A stretch of DNA of 64,000 bases from Flavobacterium frigidimaris (GCA_900129595.1 FQWG01000003.1:365690-429689), one strand, 5' to 3'. Shown: positions 27,124-35,987, counted from the first letter of the stretch. Notes: a model not told the origin generated them from the sequence alone. Numbers and translations are program-made.

Positions 27124-27158
27124 AAAAGACAACTTTAAACGGTTGTCTTTTTTTTTTG
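27124..27158 (+). terminator. Intrinsic terminator of icd
   Basis: AAAAGACAAC (27124-27133) pairs with GTTGTCTTTT (27142-27151), followed by a run of Ts. The remaining spacer to 27343 shows no gene. Confidence 0.88.
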
Positions 27159-27343
27159 TATTTTGGAATTCCCATTTTAAGATACTATTAAATACTAAAA
27201 GCGGTAATTGAGGATTTTATAGGCAATAAATAAAAGGATCAAAAGCCTGTAACAAAAAAGGAATATTCTTAACTAATGTTTAACAGATGTTACGCAACAA
27301 TATTTAGTAAGAATTATTAACTATGTGCTTCAAATACAAGACA

Positions 27344-29725
27344 ATGATTACAAAAAAAATTGGCCTTATCTTCTTTTTCATTTTAACGACCCTAACATCA
27401 TTTTCTCAGGAAAAATATACTTTAAGCGGAATAATCACTGACTTTAAAAACAACGAAACCCTAATTGGTGTAAATGTTTATATTCCTGCTTTAAAAATAG
27501 GAACTACAACCAACGAATACGGTTTTTATTCTCTTACTGTTCCTAAAGGCGAACATGAGATCGAAATTAGTTATGTAGGCTACCAAACCATTCAAAAAAT
27601 AGTTATTTTAAATCAAAATACCAAAACAAATTTTGGAATTAAGGAAGGCGGCGAAGAGCTTCAGGAAGTTGTTATAAAAGACAACAGGGGCAAAATCAAT
27701 ATTAAATCGCCTGAAATGAGTGCCAATAAACTCTCTATTGCTACTATTAAAAAAATGCCTGTTGTGATGGGTGAAGTCGATGTTCTAAAATCGATTTTAT
27801 TACTTCCGGGTGTTACCAATGCCGGCGAAGGTGCTTCAGGATTTAATGTTCGTGGCGGTGGAGCTGATCAGAATTTAATTTTATTAGATGAGGCCACAAT
27901 CTTTAACTCTTCTCATGTCTTTGGGTTTTTCTCTGTTTTTAATCCGGATGCCATCAAAGATTTAAAATTATACAAAGGCGGAATCCCTTCTCGTTACGGC
28001 GGAAGGGCTTCTTCTGTTTTGGATATTTATCAAAAAGACGGAAACAGCAAGGAATTTCATGTGAATGGAGGAATCGGATTAATTTCAAGCCGGATTCTTG
28101 CAGAAGGCCCAATAGTAAAAGACAAAGGATCTTTTTTAATTGGCGGAAGAGCTTCGTATGCGCATTTGTTTTTAAAATTATCAGAAGATCAAAAAGACAA
28201 TTCCGCTTATTTTTATGATTTAAACACAAAATTAAGTTATAAATTAAACGACAATAACAGTTTGTATTTATCCGGTTATTTTGGCCGTGACGTGTTTAGC
28301 CTGAACAAAAGTTTTACGAATATCTACGGAAACTCTACTTTAAACCTGCGCTGGAATCATTTGTACTCTGATAAACTGTTTGCTAATTTATCTTTGATTT
28401 ACAGCGACTATTATTATGGACTTGATCTGGACTTCGTAGGTTTCAAATGGGATTCGGGGATTAAAAATTACAATATCAAATACGATTTCAAGAACTATAT
28501 CTCAGATAAATTCAAATTGAATTATGGTTTAAACGGTATTTATTACGAATTTAATCCCGGAACAATCAAACCAAGTAATGAAACATCGGGAATTAATCCG
28601 GATCAGCTGGATAAAAAATATGCGTTTGAACCTTCTGTTTATATAGAAGCCGAAAATCAAATTTCGAAAAGAATTACCGTTTCTTACGGATTGCGTTACA
28701 GCTTATTTTATCGTTTAGGTGCTTCTACAATCAATTATTATGACAATAACGAACCTGTTATTTTCAATACTGATATGCAGATTTATGAAAAAGGAACACC
28801 AGCCTCAACCAAGTATTTTGGTAAAAACAAAGAAATTCAGAGTTATAATAATTTAGAACCACGATTCTCCGCTTCATATCAACTAAATGATGACGAGTCG
28901 ATAAAAGCGAGTTACAACAGAATGGCGCAGTATCTACAATTGATATCCAATACCTCATCACCTACCCCGCTGGATGTCTGGATGCCAAGTGATAATTATA
29001 TCAAACCACAGATTGCAGATCAGGTTGCGTTGGGTTATTTTAGAAATATTAATAACGGCGCTTATTCTGTAGAAGTCGAAACGTATTACAAGAAAATTCA
29101 AAACAGACTGGATTATATTGATGGCGCTGATCTGATTGCCAATGACGCTATCGAGCAAGTAATCCTGAACGGAAGAATGCGTTCTTACGGAGTTGAATTT
29201 ATGCTGAAGAAAAACGAAGGCAAACTAAACGGATGGATCTCTTATACGCTGTCAAAATCACAACAACAGACGCCGGGAAGAACTCCTGAAGAAACAGGAA
29301 TCAACAATGGGCAATGGTACAGTTCTGCTTATGATAAAACACATAATTTAGCCGTTACATCTGCTTATACTTTAAACGAGAAATGGTCTTTTGGCGCTAA
29401 CTTTGCTTTGCAGTCCGGTCAGCCGGTTACGTATCCAAACGGTCAATACGAATATTTGGGAATTACAGTTCCGAGTTACGGATTAAGAAACGAAAATCGT
29501 CTGCCGGCATACCACCATCTCGATGTTTCGGCAACTTTAACACCCAGAAAAAACAAAGACAGGAAACTGAAAGGAGAATGGGTTTTTAGTATTTATAATT
29601 TATACAATCGCCATAATGCAGCTTCTATCAACTTCCGTCAGAACGTCGATACAGGAGCAAATGAAGCGGTACAAACTTCTATTTTTGGAATTGTTCCTGC
29701 CGTTAGTTATAACTTCAAATTTTAA
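27344..29725 (+). CDS. TonB-dependent receptor with carboxypeptidase-regulatory domain
   Basis: A 793-residue outer-membrane receptor starting at 27344 (MITKKIGLIFFFILTT), the ATG just before the signal peptide; an ATG 21 bases upstream is less likely. After the signal (cleavage near FSQ), residues about 28-105 form a CarboxypepD-regulatory-like domain (YTLSGIITDFKNNETLIGVNV). The plug domain shows FNVRGGGADQNLILLDEA and IPSRYGGRASSVLDIYQ. The rest is a 22-strand barrel ending in aromatic Phe (YNFKF). No SusD gene is next to it; instead a DUF4249 lipoprotein follows, typical of non-SusCD importers in this group. The ligand is unknown. Confidence 0.93.
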   Translation: MITKKIGLIFFFILTTLTSFSQEKYTLSGIITDFKNNETLIGVNVYIPALKIGTTTNEYGFYSLTVPKGEHEIEISYVGYQTIQKIVILNQNTKTNFGIKEGGEELQEVVIKDNRGKINIKSPEMSANKLSIATIKKMPVVMGEVDVLKSILLLPGVTNAGEGASGFNVRGGGADQNLILLDEATIFNSSHVFGFFSVFNPDAIKDLKLYKGGIPSRYGGRASSVLDIYQKDGNSKEFHVNGGIGLISSRILAEGPIVKDKGSFLIGGRASYAHLFLKLSEDQKDNSAYFYDLNTKLSYKLNDNNSLYLSGYFGRDVFSLNKSFTNIYGNSTLNLRWNHLYSDKLFANLSLIYSDYYYGLDLDFVGFKWDSGIKNYNIKYDFKNYISDKFKLNYGLNGIYYEFNPGTIKPSNETSGINPDQLDKKYAFEPSVYIEAENQISKRITVSYGLRYSLFYRLGASTINYYDNNEPVIFNTDMQIYEKGTPASTKYFGKNKEIQSYNNLEPRFSASYQLNDDESIKASYNRMAQYLQLISNTSSPTPLDVWMPSDNYIKPQIADQVALGYFRNINNGAYSVEVETYYKKIQNRLDYIDGADLIANDAIEQVILNGRMRSYGVEFMLKKNEGKLNGWISYTLSKSQQQTPGRTPEETGINNGQWYSSAYDKTHNLAVTSAYTLNEKWSFGANFALQSGQPVTYPNGQYEYLGITVPSYGLRNENRLPAYHHLDVSATLTPRKNKDRKLKGEWVFSIYNLYNRHNAASINFRQNVDTGANEAVQTSIFGIVPAVSYNFKF

Positions 29726-29763
29726 AAAACCAATTTCTGTAAAAAGAAAACAAAAGATATACC

Positions 29764-30585
29764 ATGAAAAAAGCAACCTTATTAATCTTATTTTTTATAT
29801 CGATTTTCTTCACTGGCTGTGAGGAAGTTGTTGATGTTGATCTCGACACTGCTCCGCCAAAATTGGTCATAGAAGCCGCAATAAACTGGCAAAAAGGAAC
29901 ATCAGGAAAACAGCAGACTATAAAACTGAGTACGACGACCGGTTATTTTGAAAATGTGATTCCAACCGTTTCCGGAGCAACTATTTTTGTAAAAAACAGC
30001 CACAATGACCAATTCAATTTTATTGAAATTCCTAAAACAGGCCGATACGTTTGCACCAACTTCAACCCTGTGATTGACGAGACTTATATTTTGACTGTCA
30101 TTAGCAACGGAATTACTTATACAGCTACTGAAACAATGAAATCTGTAGCACCAATAACTCGCATAGAACAAAATAACGAAGGTGGTTTTACAGGCGATGA
30201 AATCGAAATCAGAGCCTTTTATAACGATCCTCCCGATGCAGATAATTTCTACTTATACAAATACGGATACTCTAATAAAGTTACCTCAACTTATTATGTT
30301 GGTGAAGATAAATTCTTTCAGGGCAACGAATATTTCAGTAAATCAGATGATGATGATTTAAAAATTGGAAATGAAGTCGAAATCACGCATTATGGAATTT
30401 CAAAACAATACTACAATTATATGAGCATCTTAGTGAGTATTGCCGGGAGTAATGTTGGCGGACCATTTCAATCCCCACCCGCTACAGTAAAAGGGAACAT
30501 CATCAATACAATAGATAAAGCCAATTATCCGTTAGGTTATTTTTCGCTTAGCGAAACAGATTATAAAAAATACACCATTCAATAA
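29764..30585 (+). CDS. DUF4249 lipoprotein paired with the TonB receptor
   Basis: A 273-residue lipoprotein: signal MKKATLLILFFISIFFTGC with lipid Cys19, then the DUF4249 start EEVVDVDLDTAPPKLVIEA. Beta-rich segments follow with the family pattern VSGATIFVKN, YILTVISNGITYTATETM and a late IINTIDKANYPLGYFSLSE. Such lipoproteins usually sit next to a TonB receptor and are thought to be surface or periplasmic accessory proteins; their exact job is unknown. It starts 38 bases after the receptor stop and is doubtless in the same operon. Confidence 0.88.
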   Translation: MKKATLLILFFISIFFTGCEEVVDVDLDTAPPKLVIEAAINWQKGTSGKQQTIKLSTTTGYFENVIPTVSGATIFVKNSHNDQFNFIEIPKTGRYVCTNFNPVIDETYILTVISNGITYTATETMKSVAPITRIEQNNEGGFTGDEIEIRAFYNDPPDADNFYLYKYGYSNKVTSTYYVGEDKFFQGNEYFSKSDDDDLKIGNEVEITHYGISKQYYNYMSILVSIAGSNVGGPFQSPPATVKGNIINTIDKANYPLGYFSLSETDYKKYTIQ

Positions 30586-30593
30586 TTAGTACA

Positions 30594-31076
30594 ATGGAAG
30601 CGAGAATTGAGATATTATCCGAAAAAAAATTAATTGGTAAACACATTGTCATGTCGTTTATCGAAAATAAAACGTTTCAATTGTGGAGTTCCTTCATGCC
30701 AAAACGAAAAGAGATCAAGAATTCAATTGACTCTAATTTATATTCGCTTGAAGTTTTCCCTGATGGACATTTTAATAATTTTGACCCCAGCAACAGCTTT
30801 CAAAAATGGGCCGCCGTTGAAGTTTCTAATTTTGATAAAGTCCCTTCAGAAATGGAAACTTTAATAATTCCGACTGGCTTGTATGCTGTATTTATTCATA
30901 AAGGCCCACAAAGCGAAGGACACAAAACCTATCATTCTATTTTTGTCGAATGGTTACCCAATTCAGGGTATACAGTAGACGAAAGACCACATTTTGCCGT
31001 TATGGGTGATCAATACAAAAAAGAAGATCCGGATTCTGAAGAAGAAATCTGGATTCCGATAATTAATAAAGCTTAA
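30594..31076 (+). CDS. GyrI-like effector-binding domain protein
   Basis: A 160-residue stand-alone GyrI-like (AraC effector-binding) domain. Features are RIEILSEKKLIGKHIVMSF, LWSSFMPKRKEI, the W-containing strand KWAAVEVSNF, IPTGLYAVFIHKGP and the C-terminal ERPHFAVMGDQY with SEEEIWIPI. No DNA-binding domain is present. It may bind small hydrophobic molecules. It begins nine bases after the DUF4249 gene, so it could be read through from the receptor operon. Confidence 0.85.
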   Translation: MEARIEILSEKKLIGKHIVMSFIENKTFQLWSSFMPKRKEIKNSIDSNLYSLEVFPDGHFNNFDPSNSFQKWAAVEVSNFDKVPSEMETLIIPTGLYAVFIHKGPQSEGHKTYHSIFVEWLPNSGYTVDERPHFAVMGDQYKKEDPDSEEEIWIPIINKA

Positions 31077-31213
31077 TTTTTGCCACAGATTTCACTGATT
31101 AAAAAGGTTATCTACTGATTATAAACAATTACGCAACATTGACTAAAATTTGAATTTCCCTGTAATTTTTAATTAAAAAAACTCAGATTAATCTTTAAAA
31201 TCTGTGGCAAAAA
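31077..31213. repeat. Long-range inverted repeat (CCACAGATTT family)
   Basis: TTTTTGCCACAGATTT (31077-31092) and AAATCTGTGGCAAAAA (31198-31213) are perfect inverse copies 105 bases apart. The right arm continues into a 14-base A-run before the DinB gene. Related arms occur at 32350 and 50135-50200. Confidence 0.75.
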
Positions 31214-31227
31214 AAAAAAAAAACATT

Positions 31228-31668
31228 ATGCTAATTGAAACCCTAAAATCTCTCTTCAACCGTGATCTCAACAAATTAAAAGTTGAAATCGAATTGTATC
31301 AAAACGAAAGTCAAATTTGGGCAATTGATAAAAGTATTTCAAATTCAGCAGGAAATCTTTGCCTTCATCTTATCGGAAACATCAACACTTATATTGGGGC
31401 CGAAATAGGAAAGACCGGTTATGTCCGTGATCGTCCTTTAGAATTTTCATCGAAAGATATCCCAAAAGCTGAGTTAATAACCAAAATCAATAATACCATT
31501 TTGGCTGTAAACAATGCTTTCAATAGTTTAACCGAAAAAGATCTTGAAGCCATCTATCCCCAAATTGTATTCGAAAAAGAAATGACAACAGGATTCTTTT
31601 TAGTACACCTCTCCACCCATTTAGCCTATCATTTAGGACAAATTAATTACCATAGAAGACTGATTTAG
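31228..31668 (+). CDS. DinB-family protein (DUF1572-type)
   Basis: A 146-residue four-helix-bundle protein of the DinB/YfiT superfamily. ATG 31228 (MLIETLKSLFNRDLNKL) is chosen; an upstream GTG would place Lys codons from the poly-A end of a repeat arm in the protein. The metal-ligand helix pattern LCLHLIGNINTYIGA at the N-terminal half and HLSTHLAYHLGQINYHRRL at the C-terminus is diagnostic. Members are often bacillithiol- or metal-dependent transferases, but the reaction here is unknown. Confidence 0.85.
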   Translation: MLIETLKSLFNRDLNKLKVEIELYQNESQIWAIDKSISNSAGNLCLHLIGNINTYIGAEIGKTGYVRDRPLEFSSKDIPKAELITKINNTILAVNNAFNSLTEKDLEAIYPQIVFEKEMTTGFFLVHLSTHLAYHLGQINYHRRLI

Positions 31669-31814
31669 TAGCTGTTTACCGTGCAGTCCCGGTTTACAGT
31701 AAATATTGAGACTGAATACTGAGACTGAATACTAAAAAAACCTCAACATATGTAAAGGTTTAGAAATAAGAATTAAGCAAACTTTGCATACAATTAATTC
31801 AATATTTCGAAAAC

Positions 31815-32273
31815 ATGAAACACTTACTTTTTACACTATTTTCTCTTTGCGCGTTTAGTGCAAAAGCCCAGACTTTCAAAAATCCTGAGTCCTTATTCGA
31901 CCCAACGCCTTATGGCTTCAGCCACGCATCATCAGTTACTGCTCCGGGTGAGTTCGTTTATATTTCAGGACAAAGTGGCGGATTAGGAAAAGAACACATT
32001 TTGAGCCCCGGCTTCAGAGAACAAACTCAGGTTGCGTTACAAAACATCGTAATCGTTTTAGACAGCTACAAACTAAAACCGGAAAACATCCTGAAAATAA
32101 CCATTCTGATTGTAGATCATTCACCCGAAAAATTAAAAATATGGAATGAAGAAATCAGAAAAGTATGGAAAGACAAGCCATTTCCGGCAAGTACCTTAAT
32201 TCCCGTTCCCAAACTAGCCATCGACGGAATGCAGATCGAAGTTGATGCTATCGCTTTTAAAGCTGCAAAATAG
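31815..32273 (+). CDS. Exported RidA/YjgF-family protein
   Basis: A 152-residue RidA fold with an N-terminal signal peptide MKHLLFTLFSLCAFSAKA (cleavage near KAQ), which is unusual because RidA enzymes deaminate reactive 2-aminoacrylate in the cytosol. Core motifs are FVYISGQSGGLG, EQTQVALQNIVIVLDS, ILIVDHSPEKLKIWNE and the C-terminal FPASTLIPVPKLAIDGMQIEV, in which the active-site Arg of RidA is not seen at the usual place (S-T-L). It may be a non-canonical, exported imine-handling or binding protein. Confidence 0.85.
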   Translation: MKHLLFTLFSLCAFSAKAQTFKNPESLFDPTPYGFSHASSVTAPGEFVYISGQSGGLGKEHILSPGFREQTQVALQNIVIVLDSYKLKPENILKITILIVDHSPEKLKIWNEEIRKVWKDKPFPASTLIPVPKLAIDGMQIEVDAIAFKAAK

Positions 32274-32369
32274 TTTTTACCACTAAGATATTAAGAAAGT
32301 TAAGTTTGGATATCTTAAACACAAACCCGTTAAAATCCTTTTAATCTTAATAATCTGTGGCAAAAAAAA

Positions 32370-32426
32370 TTAACCATTAAGATATTCAGCCCGCCAACGT
32401 AACTTTCTTAATATCTTAATGGTTAA
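32370..32426. repeat. 17-bp perfect inverted repeat
   Basis: TTAACCATTAAGATATT (32370-32386) pairs with AATATCTTAATGGTTAA (32410-32426), with a 23-base spacer. The same words (AAGATATTAAGAAAGTTAAG) occur upstream at 32286-32305, so the whole spacer is repeat-derived. Confidence 0.75.
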
Positions 32427-32492
32427 ACAAAACATCACGGCGATAAAAAAATCTAAAATCTAAAATCTAACCTCTAAAATCCTTTCCTTTCG

Positions 32493-32500
32493 TACATTTG
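32493..32500 (+). promoter_or_regulatory. -7 promoter element of the thiamine diphosphokinase gene
   Basis: TACATTTG followed by CAGC, 27 bases before the ATG, a full TAnnTTTG match. Confidence 0.55.
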
Positions 32501-32526
32501 CAGCACATTTCAAATCAAAAATCTAA

Positions 32527-33189
32527 ATGTCTTCACACCACATCGTACGCGACGACCAGGAACCCGCTCTAATTATTGCCAACGGAGCAGCATGCAATCC
32601 TGAATTACTGGGACAATTGCTCGAATGGTCGCCACTGGTTATCGTATTAGATTCTGCCATCGAGAGAGTTGTCGATTTAGGGATAAAAATCGATGTCCTT
32701 TTAGGCGATTTCGATCATGGTTTTGATCCCGAAATCTACAAAACATCTCAATATCCAATAGAAATTGTACACACACCGGATCAGGACAAAACTGATTTAG
32801 AAAAAGCTTTTGATTACTTGATCGCCAGAAAAATCCCCGCTGTAAACGTTGTTTGGGCGACAGGAAAACGTGCCGATCACACCATTACAAACCTCACTAA
32901 TATTGTTCGTTACCGCAATTTGCTTAAAATTGTGATTCTCGACGATCATTCAAAAATATTCTTGTTACCCAATAAATTCGAAAAATGGTATACGGCAAAA
33001 ACGCCTATTTCATTGATTCCTATTGGAGTTGTAAACGGAATTAATTCGACCAATTTATTATATCCACTAAAAAACGACACTTTAACAATTGGCTATCGAA
33101 CCGGCAGCAGCAATGCTGTTCTTCATGATGGTTTGGTCAGTATCACCCATACCGATGGTGATTTGTTGTTAATGGAGTGTATGGATTAA
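32527..33189 (+). CDS. Thiamine diphosphokinase
   Basis: A 220-residue enzyme that pyrophosphorylates thiamine to the cofactor thiamine diphosphate using ATP. The N-terminal alpha/beta domain carries ALIIANGAAC, VIVLDSAIER, and the Mg-binding loop DVLLGDFDHGFDPE, followed by the active-site signature TPDQDKTDLEKAFDYL. It continues with VVWATGKRADHTITNLTNI and a C-terminal beta-sandwich including ISLIPIGVVNGINSTNLLYPL. No other thiamine genes are near. The gene lies between repeat-rich spacers and has its own promoter. Confidence 0.92.
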   Translation: MSSHHIVRDDQEPALIIANGAACNPELLGQLLEWSPLVIVLDSAIERVVDLGIKIDVLLGDFDHGFDPEIYKTSQYPIEIVHTPDQDKTDLEKAFDYLIARKIPAVNVVWATGKRADHTITNLTNIVRYRNLLKIVILDDHSKIFLLPNKFEKWYTAKTPISLIPIGVVNGINSTNLLYPLKNDTLTIGYRTGSSNAVLHDGLVSITHTDGDLLLMECMD

Positions 33190-33222
33190 TTATTTCATTA
33201 GAATAAAAGGCTCAAAAATTTC

Positions 33223-33368
33223 ATTTAAACACATAGAAACATAGTTTAAAATCTATAAAAAAGTCGTTTCACTCTAACTTTAAATCACAATAGCAAGCTA
33301 TGTGAGAAAGCGAGCTTTTTTTGTATCCTAAAAATAACAACAGAAAATCTATGTCTCTGTGTTTAAAT
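33223..33368 (+). repeat. Long-range inverted repeat with inner terminator hairpin
   Basis: ATTTAAACACATAGAAACATAG (33223-33244) is the near-perfect inverse of CTATGTCTCTGTGTTTAAAT (33349-33368). Between them, AAGCT (33297-33301) and AGCTT (33313-33317) followed by a T-run at 33316-33322 could terminate the thiamine diphosphokinase mRNA. Confidence 0.6.
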
Positions 33369-33418
33369 TCGCATTTGGAATTGGGATTTTTAGTATTGAA
33401 ATTTTAAACTTTAGTATT

Positions 33419-33518
33419 ATTTTCAGAAGCTATTCCTGCTGTCCACTTTATCTTTTGTGCCGAACAACGGCACAAAAGGATGCCGCTTCCATCAGGGCTA
33501 GGGCAATCGTTTTCATAA
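33419..33518 (-). repeat. Structured intergenic repeat, copy 2
   Basis: Matches copy 1 (23404-23507) in length, flanks (TTTTCA start; GGGCAATCGTTTTCATAA end) and fold. Outer stem AGC..CCTG with CAGGGCT, inner hairpin CTTTTGTGCCG with CGGCACAAAAG. Relative to copy 1 both stems changed on both sides (CCCG/CGGG to CCTG/CAGG; CTTTTT/AAAAAG to TGCCG/CGGCA). Confidence 0.75.
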
Positions 33519-33544
33519 TTATCATTTACCGCAAAAAGAATGAC

Positions 33545-33552
33545 TATCTTTG
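33545..33552 (+). promoter_or_regulatory. -7 promoter element of rlmF
   Basis: TATCTTTG followed by CA. It overlaps a longer in-frame reading of the ORF, so translation must begin downstream, at ATG 33570. Confidence 0.55.
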
Positions 33553-33569
33553 CACGGAAATTCAGAAAA

Positions 33570-34526
33570 ATGAAAGAAACAGACAATTCCGAAAAAAACA
33601 ATTTACATCCTCGAAACCTTCATCGTTCCCGCTATGATTTCGAACTTCTTATCGCGAATTGTCCAGAACTAAAAGCATACGTTGCGATCAACATTCACGG
33701 AATTGAAACTATTGATTTCAGTAATCCATTGGCTGTAAAAGCGCTTAACAAAGCCTTATTAGAAACCTATTACGACATACAAAACTGGGACATTCCTAAA
33801 AACTATCTTTGTCCTCCCATTCCGGGAAGAACAGATTACATTCATTATCTGGCCGATTTATTGGCCGAAACTAATAACGGAATCATTCCGCAAGGATCAT
33901 CCGTTTTAGGTTTAGATATAGGAACCGGAGCCAATTGCATCTACCCTATTTTAGGAAATGCCATTTACGACTGGAGTTTCGTAGGAACTGATATCGACGA
34001 AAAAGCAATCGAAAATTGCAGTAAAATCATCGAAGCCAATCCAAAATTGATTGACGCTATAAGTTTACAGCAACAAACCGAATCACGCTTTATTTTCAAA
34101 AATATCATCACGCCCGAAGATCGTTTTACCTTCACAATGTGTAATCCGCCTTTTCATTCTTCTGCCGAAGACGCGAATCAAAGCACCGTTCGTAAAGTTT
34201 CCAATTTAACCAAAGAAAGAAAAAAGACAAATCCGGTTTTAAACTTCGGAGGCCACAATGCCGAATTATGGTGCGATGGCGGGGAAATTGGTTTTGTAAC
34301 CCAAATGATTTACGAAAGTGCAAAATTTGCCATGCAAACCCTGTGGTTCACTACTTTGGTTTCAAAAAGAGAAAATCTTTCGAGCATTTACAAAACCCTT
34401 AATAAAGTAAATGCCTCTTCGATAAAAACTATTGATATGGCTCAAGGCCAAAAAACAAGCCGTATTGTAGCCTGGACTTTTTTAAGTGAAAGCCAGCAAA
34501 AAGCGTGGAAATTTGAAATTGAGTAA
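33570..34526 (+). CDS. rlmF: 23S rRNA (adenine(1618)-N(6))-methyltransferase
   Basis: RlmF methylates N6 of A1618 in 23S rRNA. The 318-residue protein starts at 33570 (MKETDNSEKNNLHPRN), ten codons downstream of the longest ORF start because the promoter lies within that extension. Motifs are LHRSRYDFELL, AVKALNKALLETYY, WDIPKNYLCPPIPGRTDYIH, the SAM loop VLGLDIGTGANCIYPI, and catalytic FTMCNPPFHSS, which marks an N6-adenine methylase. It ends with TIDMAQGQKTSRIVAWTF. It may be co-transcribed with the small gene eleven bases downstream. Confidence 0.95.
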   Translation: MKETDNSEKNNLHPRNLHRSRYDFELLIANCPELKAYVAINIHGIETIDFSNPLAVKALNKALLETYYDIQNWDIPKNYLCPPIPGRTDYIHYLADLLAETNNGIIPQGSSVLGLDIGTGANCIYPILGNAIYDWSFVGTDIDEKAIENCSKIIEANPKLIDAISLQQQTESRFIFKNIITPEDRFTFTMCNPPFHSSAEDANQSTVRKVSNLTKERKKTNPVLNFGGHNAELWCDGGEIGFVTQMIYESAKFAMQTLWFTTLVSKRENLSSIYKTLNKVNASSIKTIDMAQGQKTSRIVAWTFLSESQQKAWKFEIE

Positions 34527-34536
34527 TATTTATAAT

Positions 34537-34734
34537 ATGAATTCTCTTAAATCAAAAAAACTTTTGAACTATGAAATTTCAAAAATTGATGACAATTTAT
34601 CTACATCCGTAAGTAATTCAGACCTATATAATAACGACATTATGATTTCAGAAAATGAAATTCAAAATGGCGAATTTTATTCTCATAATGAAATGAAGAA
34701 TAAAATTGAAAACTGGAAAAGAAAAACATTATAA
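34537..34734 (+). CDS. Small 65-residue protein, antitoxin-like C-terminus
   Basis: A 65-residue acidic protein, start ATG 34537 (MNSLKSKKLLNYEISKIDD). The upstream reading that overlaps rlmF is rejected. The C-terminal half, with ISENEIQNGEFYSHNEMKN and a KIENWKRK tail, resembles small RelB/Phd-like antitoxins and relatives, where a GxxxSHxE motif precedes a helix. No toxin gene follows; the next gene is a lipoprotein hydrolase. It could be an orphan antitoxin or a gene with an unrelated role. Coding status itself is moderate. Confidence 0.5.
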   Translation: MNSLKSKKLLNYEISKIDDNLSTSVSNSDLYNNDIMISENEIQNGEFYSHNEMKNKIENWKRKTL

Positions 34735-34815
34735 TTATAATACTTTAAAATAAAATTCTGATACTGTATCGGCGCGCAATTTCCGTACCTTTAATATCAA
34801 TTGAATTTTATTACT

Positions 34816-35754
34816 ATGCCAAAAACATACTTCAGAATACTGTTATTACTTATAATTACCGGTTGTTCTTCAACTAAAAATGCAAAATTTGACGATTATA
34901 TTTTCAAAACCAAAAGCGAAAAACAAGCTTATATCAATTCTTACGACAAAGCCTTAAAACTTTGGGATATTCCATATTCCGAAGAAAATATAAAAACTTC
35001 ATACGGAACTGCTCATGTTATTCTGGCGGGACCAAAAAACGGGAAAGACTTGGTCTTACTTCACGGAATGGATGCCAGCTCAACAATGTGGTACCCCAAC
35101 ATAAAGCCTTTAGCCAAAAATCATCGCATCTACGCTATTGATTTTATGATGGAGCCCGGAAAATCCACATTAACTTCAAAATCCCTTTCTTCAGAAGACA
35201 TTGTGATTTTATACAACGAAATTTTTAATCATTATAAGTTAAAGAAATTTGACATTGTTGGCGCTTCGCGAGGCGGTTGGATCGCCACTTTACTGGCCAC
35301 TCAAAAAGGAAACTCAATTGATAAAGTAGTATTGCTGAGTCCGGCACAAACATTTAAATTTATTGATAAAGTTGGGAAAACAACTTCTGCTTTGATGCTA
35401 AAACTTTTTCCGAGTGAAAAGAAATTCGGAAAAACATTAAATACGTTTTCTTCCCATCCGGAAAAAATTAGTCCTGTTTATAAAAAACAATTTTATCTGG
35501 CCAATAAATATGCTAAATCAAATTCGAGTATGTTCAAAATGCATCCCTTTTCTGATGATGAGTTAAAATTGATTAACAGTCCGGTTTTGGTTTTAATTGG
35601 TGATCATGATGTCATTAATTCAGAAGAAAGCTTAGAAAGGGCAAAAAAATACTTAATCAAAGCCAAAACGCAAACGATAAAAGACGCAGGGCATTTTTTA
35701 TCCATCGATCAGTCAAAAATTGTAAATGATGCGATGATTGATTTTTTAGAATAA
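34816..35754 (+). CDS. Alpha/beta hydrolase lipoprotein
   Basis: A 312-residue serine hydrolase attached to the membrane by a lipoprotein signal MPKTYFRILLLLIITGC (lipid Cys17; start ATG 34816, not the TTG at 34801). Domain features are LVLLHGMDASSTMWYP (oxyanion loop), IYAIDFMMEPGKS, nucleophile elbow DIVGASRGGWIATL, acid residue in VLVLIGDHDVINS and catalytic His in KDAGHFLSI. The family is close to proline iminopeptidase/haloalkane-dehalogenase-like hydrolases, but the substrate is not evident. It is followed by a hairpin terminator. Confidence 0.88.
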   Translation: MPKTYFRILLLLIITGCSSTKNAKFDDYIFKTKSEKQAYINSYDKALKLWDIPYSEENIKTSYGTAHVILAGPKNGKDLVLLHGMDASSTMWYPNIKPLAKNHRIYAIDFMMEPGKSTLTSKSLSSEDIVILYNEIFNHYKLKKFDIVGASRGGWIATLLATQKGNSIDKVVLLSPAQTFKFIDKVGKTTSALMLKLFPSEKKFGKTLNTFSSHPEKISPVYKKQFYLANKYAKSNSSMFKMHPFSDDELKLINSPVLVLIGDHDVINSEESLERAKKYLIKAKTQTIKDAGHFLSIDQSKIVNDAMIDFLE

Positions 35755-35770
35755 ACTTCTAAAATTATTC

Positions 35771-35836
35771 GCCACGAATTCACGAATCATATCTATATTA
35801 AGCTAATATAAATTCGTGAATTCGTGGCTATTTTTT
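35771..35836 (+). terminator. Hairpin of the GCCACGAATTCACGAAT family
   Basis: A 17-bp perfect stem (35771-35787 with 35812-35828) followed by TATTTTTTC. The same arms occur at 41322-41385 and in part at 3305-3323. Confidence 0.8.
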
Positions 35837-35952
35837 CTTGTCTTTTTCATAAAGAATATGACAAACAAATAGAATACAACACATTTACTGATTAATAATT
35901 CGTATAATTTACGGCAGTATTTTTTTAGCTTTTTTATAGAATTCAAACTTTG

Positions 35953-35960
35953 TATCTTTA
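35953..35960 (+). promoter_or_regulatory. -7 promoter element of uvrB
   Basis: TATCTTTA is one base from TAnnTTTG, 27 bases before the ATG. Confidence 0.4.
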
Positions 35961-35987
35961 CAAAACTAATCTTTTCATCATCCAAAA

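Noticed and set aside
33359..33637. ORFs across the structured repeat before rlmF
   Set aside because: They cover the repeat, the rlmF promoter and the start of rlmF in another frame; no protein family is recognised.
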